Shown here piece by piece: positions 6,195-7,709 of a DNA stretch of 7,709 bases (within the stretch, counting starts at the first letter, position 1; each line of letters starts with the position of its first letter). Both the position numbers and the translations under genes were made by a program. The notes under the pieces were generated by a model. The model searched no databases. It was given only the letters and a program-made list of their open reading frames with translations, and had not been told where the DNA came from. The stretch spans positions 1-7,709 of the forward strand of contig DAOVLS010000100.1 of assembly GCA_030631125.1 (NCBI GenBank), written 5' to 3'. This stretch comes from Planctomycetales bacterium (GTDB lineage Bacteria > Planctomycetota > Phycisphaerae > SM23-33).

Positions 6195-6380
6195 TCATTT
6201 CAGTCCGGCCTGTTTCAATATGCTGTTCAACGTTCCATGAGGCACATCTTTACCGGCTTTACCGGGGATGGTAACCCTGCCTCGCTTGGTCGGATGTTTG
6301 TATTGCCTATGCCCGCCTTTAGCGGGAACATGGTACCAGCCGTCTTTTTCAATCATGCGGATAGCGTCCCGAACTTTCAT
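6195..6380 (-). CDS. hicA: HicA-type toxin (mRNA interferase)
   Basis: This is a small dsRNA-binding-like RNase that cleaves mRNA when free of HicB. From ATG 6380 it is 61 residues, MKVRDAIRMIEKDGWYHV, then GGHRQYKHP with the catalytic His, then GRVTIPGKAGKDVPHGTLNSILKQAGLK. This is full length for the family (58 in E. coli) and intact. An upstream in-frame ATG at 6386 would add Met-Pro; ATG 6380 is preferred because AAGG lies 8 bases before it and relatives begin MKVRD. The toxin gene precedes the antitoxin gene, the common hicAB order. It is probably transcribed from its own promoter after the PHP gene. Confidence 0.93.
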   Translation of the reverse strand: MKVRDAIRMIEKDGWYHVPAKGGHRQYKHPTKRGRVTIPGKAGKDVPHGTLNSILKQAGLK

Positions 6381-6397
6381 CGGCATTACCTTATTTT

Positions 6398-6403
6398 ATT
6401 ATA
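6398..6403 (-). promoter_or_regulatory. Possible -10 box for hicAB
   Basis: A perfect TATAAT in the sense direction lies 17 bases before ATG 6380, in an AT-rich stretch between the PHP gene stop and hicA. No good -35 is found at 16-18 bases upstream (best TCCGCA, 3/6), so this is only a candidate. Confidence 0.3.
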
Positions 6404-6456
6404 ACCTATAACTTACACCATGCGGAAGAAAGAAAGGCGGGCTTGGGGCCGGACGC

Positions 6457-7338
6457 TCACAGGGCAATCGGGTTGGTCCATGCCTTCGCCCCAGTGTGGT
6501 CCACGACGACGGCGCGGACGTATTTCCATTTCTCGCCGATCGGATGTGAGAACTTGCGGATGTTCCTGCCGGGTCCGGCTTGCCGGCGTGCGCCGTTGCA
6601 TGAATGGGCCATGAAATGAATGGCCCTTACCGGCGAACAGGACACCTCCGCGACGCCGCGGCGAACGCGGAAATCGCTGATAGTCGGGCCGGTGGAACTG
6701 TAGTAGCAGCCGCTCCGCAAGGCGCTCATAACGGACCTGACGGTCAGGCTTCCCATTCGCAGCCAGACCCAGCCGCCGAAGCGGTCGTTTCCGCCGTGGC
6801 TGTCATCGACCGCCAGGGCCGGGACGATTCGCCCCGCGTCGAGCAGGTGGCACCAGTCGGCCTCGCTGTCGGACCGGCCTACTCTGTCGCAGGTGCTGTT
6901 GTACACCTCTGTGCCTATCAGGCCACGCAGGTACGAGTACATGTCGTAACGGTGCCCGCACCAGAGCGGATGCGCCAGGAACGTCTCACCGCCGGCAGCC
7001 TTGACTGCCCGGATACATGCGTTGGCGTCGGTGGGGTTTTGTTTGGTGAAACCGAAACCGCCCGGTACGCCGACGGCCACCAGGTGGTGCGGCGCCTCGC
7101 TGCCCGGACAGCGGGGGTGATATTCCTGGCCGCTGACGACAAGGAAGCCTTTTCGCGACAGATCGCTCACGTCGTTGGTTTTGTAATGATCGGTCAGGAC
7201 AAGGACGTTGTAGCCGGCCTTGCGATACGCCTCGGCCACCTCGACGGGACTTTGCCGGCCGTCCGATGTCGTCGTGTGCGTGTGGAAATTGGCCTTGTAC
7301 CATTTGCCCGGTTGAGTGAACGGATTACGCAGATTCAT
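6457..7338 (-). CDS. PHP-domain metal-dependent hydrolase (CehA/McbA-like)
   Basis: The 293-residue protein has polymerase-and-histidinol-phosphatase (PHP) motifs in order: ANFHTHTTTSDG (16-27, metal ligands His19, His21 and Asp26), LVLTDH (46-51), SGQEYH (69-74, Glu72 and His74), HHLVAVG (84-90), FLAHP (120-124) and LAVDDSH (175-181). The set of metal-binding residues is complete, so it is probably an active phosphoesterase or related hydrolase. The C-terminal third (about 200-293) contains LRSGCYYSSTGPTISDFRV and a beta-rich tail ending WTNPIAL, as in CehA/McbA-type proteins. The substrate cannot be told from sequence. There is no signal peptide, so it is likely cytoplasmic. ATG 7338 has GGAG 8 bases upstream and a well-formed promoter, so it heads its own transcription unit. 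Confidence 0.9.
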   Translation of the reverse strand: MNLRNPFTQPGKWYKANFHTHTTTSDGRQSPVEVAEAYRKAGYNVLVLTDHYKTNDVSDLSRKGFLVVSGQEYHPRCPGSEAPHHLVAVGVPGGFGFTKQNPTDANACIRAVKAAGGETFLAHPLWCGHRYDMYSYLRGLIGTEVYNSTCDRVGRSDSEADWCHLLDAGRIVPALAVDDSHGGNDRFGGWVWLRMGSLTVRSVMSALRSGCYYSSTGPTISDFRVRRGVAEVSCSPVRAIHFMAHSCNGARRQAGPGRNIRKFSHPIGEKWKYVRAVVVDHTGAKAWTNPIAL

Positions 7339-7366
7339 GATTCAAACTCCGACAGATAAGCAAGCC

Positions 7367-7395
7367 AGAATAGTAACCTCTTGGCGCTGCGTCAA
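7367..7395 (-). promoter_or_regulatory. Predicted sigma70-type promoter of the PHP gene
   Basis: In the sense direction TTGACG (7395-7390) and TATTCT (7372-7367) are exactly 17 bases apart, 5/6 and 4/6 matches. Transcription would start near 7360, giving a leader of about 22 bases that holds the GGAG ribosome binding site. The rest of the 125-base gap (7339-7463) shows only a weak A/T-rich stem near 7423-7442. Confidence 0.55.
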
Positions 7396-7463
7396 TATCG
7401 TGGTGGAGGAACGTGGTGATAGAAAAGGTTCCCGCCCCTTTTTTCACCGGCGGACGCCGACCG

Positions 7464-7709
7464 TTACTTAACGTACGTCAGCCAGTCCTCATACTGCGGC
7501 GAACGTCCTTCGTAAGCGCCGCTGAGCGTGCGTGCGAGTTCCTGCGTTACAGGGCCGGGGCACTGGTCGCCTATGGGCTTTGAGTCAATCGAGGTTATCG
7601 GTTTGACTTGCCAGATGCATGCAGTGTAGAACGCCTCGTCGAAATCAGCGATCCTTTCCGGCCTGATGTCTGTTTCCTCCACCTCGTAGCCAAGGTTTTC
7701 GGCAACGCA
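7464..7709 (-). CDS. ilvE: Class IV aminotransferase, probably branched-chain amino acid aminotransferase (C-terminal part, starts outside window)
   Basis: The frame is open from the window edge to TAA 7466-7464 and gives the last 81 residues (CVAENLGYEVEETDI...). DEAFYTACIWQVKPITSID, followed by KPIGD and GPVTQELARTL, matches the C-terminal region of PLP-dependent fold-type IV aminotransferases, where the segment before PIGD and the GPVT helix shape the active site. The tail YEDWLTYVK resembles branched-chain aminotransferases, which perform the last step of valine, leucine and isoleucine synthesis with 2-oxoglutarate/glutamate. D-amino-acid aminotransferase or aminodeoxychorismate lyase are less likely alternatives. 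The catalytic lysine is outside the window. A GTG at 7682 is only an internal codon. The next gene begins 125 bases downstream and has its own promoter. Confidence 0.78.
   Translation of the reverse strand, partial: CVAENLGYEVEETDIRPERIADFDEAFYTACIWQVKPITSIDSKPIGDQCPGPVTQELARTLSGAYEGRSPQYEDWLTYVK

Noticed and set aside
7423..7442. Intrinsic terminator after the aminotransferase gene (AAAAGG / CCTTTT stem)
   Set aside because: The stem is only 6 bp with two GC pairs and an 8-base loop. Too weak to call.

Overview
The window looks like bacterial chromosome of about 55-60% GC. All nine supported genes lie on the minus strand, so transcription runs from base 7709 towards base 1. Gene content is mostly housekeeping: threonine synthesis, isoprenoid synthesis, a membrane protease and an aminotransferase. 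The lineage is an inference. The unusually long multi-PDZ RseP, the phosphoglycerate-mutase-fold gene beside hom, and a palindrome built on CACAGGTT that I associate with planctomycete genomes together suggest Planctomycetota, possibly Phycisphaerae. No rRNA or marker gene is present to prove this.

In transcription order: the C-terminal end of a class IV (branched-chain) aminotransferase (7709-7464); a PHP-domain metallohydrolase with a good promoter and RBS (7338-6457); a hicA-hicB toxin-antitoxin pair (6380-5927); dxr (5852-4686); a four-helix-bundle protein of the 23S rRNA intervening-sequence family (4661-4263); rseP with four PDZ-like segments (4210-2222); hom, homoserine dehydrogenase with an ACT domain (2092-743); and the first 225 residues of a cofactor-independent phosphoglycerate-mutase-like protein, probably the homoserine kinase of this pathway (677-1).

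The most unusual material is between and at the ends of genes. The dxr-rseP pair, adjacent in many bacteria, is split by the lower-GC four-helix-bundle gene. That gene is bracketed by two arrays of 7-base units that form an imperfect inverted repeat (24 of 28 bases match). A third array of 7-base units, with other unit sequences and interrupted by a perfect GC hairpin, joins hom to the downstream kinase-like gene. In two cases the array supplies the last codons and the stop of the preceding gene (Dxr and Hom).

A separate 61-base double palindrome sits between a predicted hom promoter and the hom Shine-Dalgarno, so a hom transcript would begin with a long hairpin. Functionally, hom and the kinase-like gene would carry aspartate semialdehyde through homoserine to phosphohomoserine. 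Dxr acts in the MEP isoprenoid pathway, and RseP cleaves proteins within the membrane. HicAB and the four-helix gene are accessory insertions in this neighbourhood. Every gap between genes is under 130 bases and each is described under the features.
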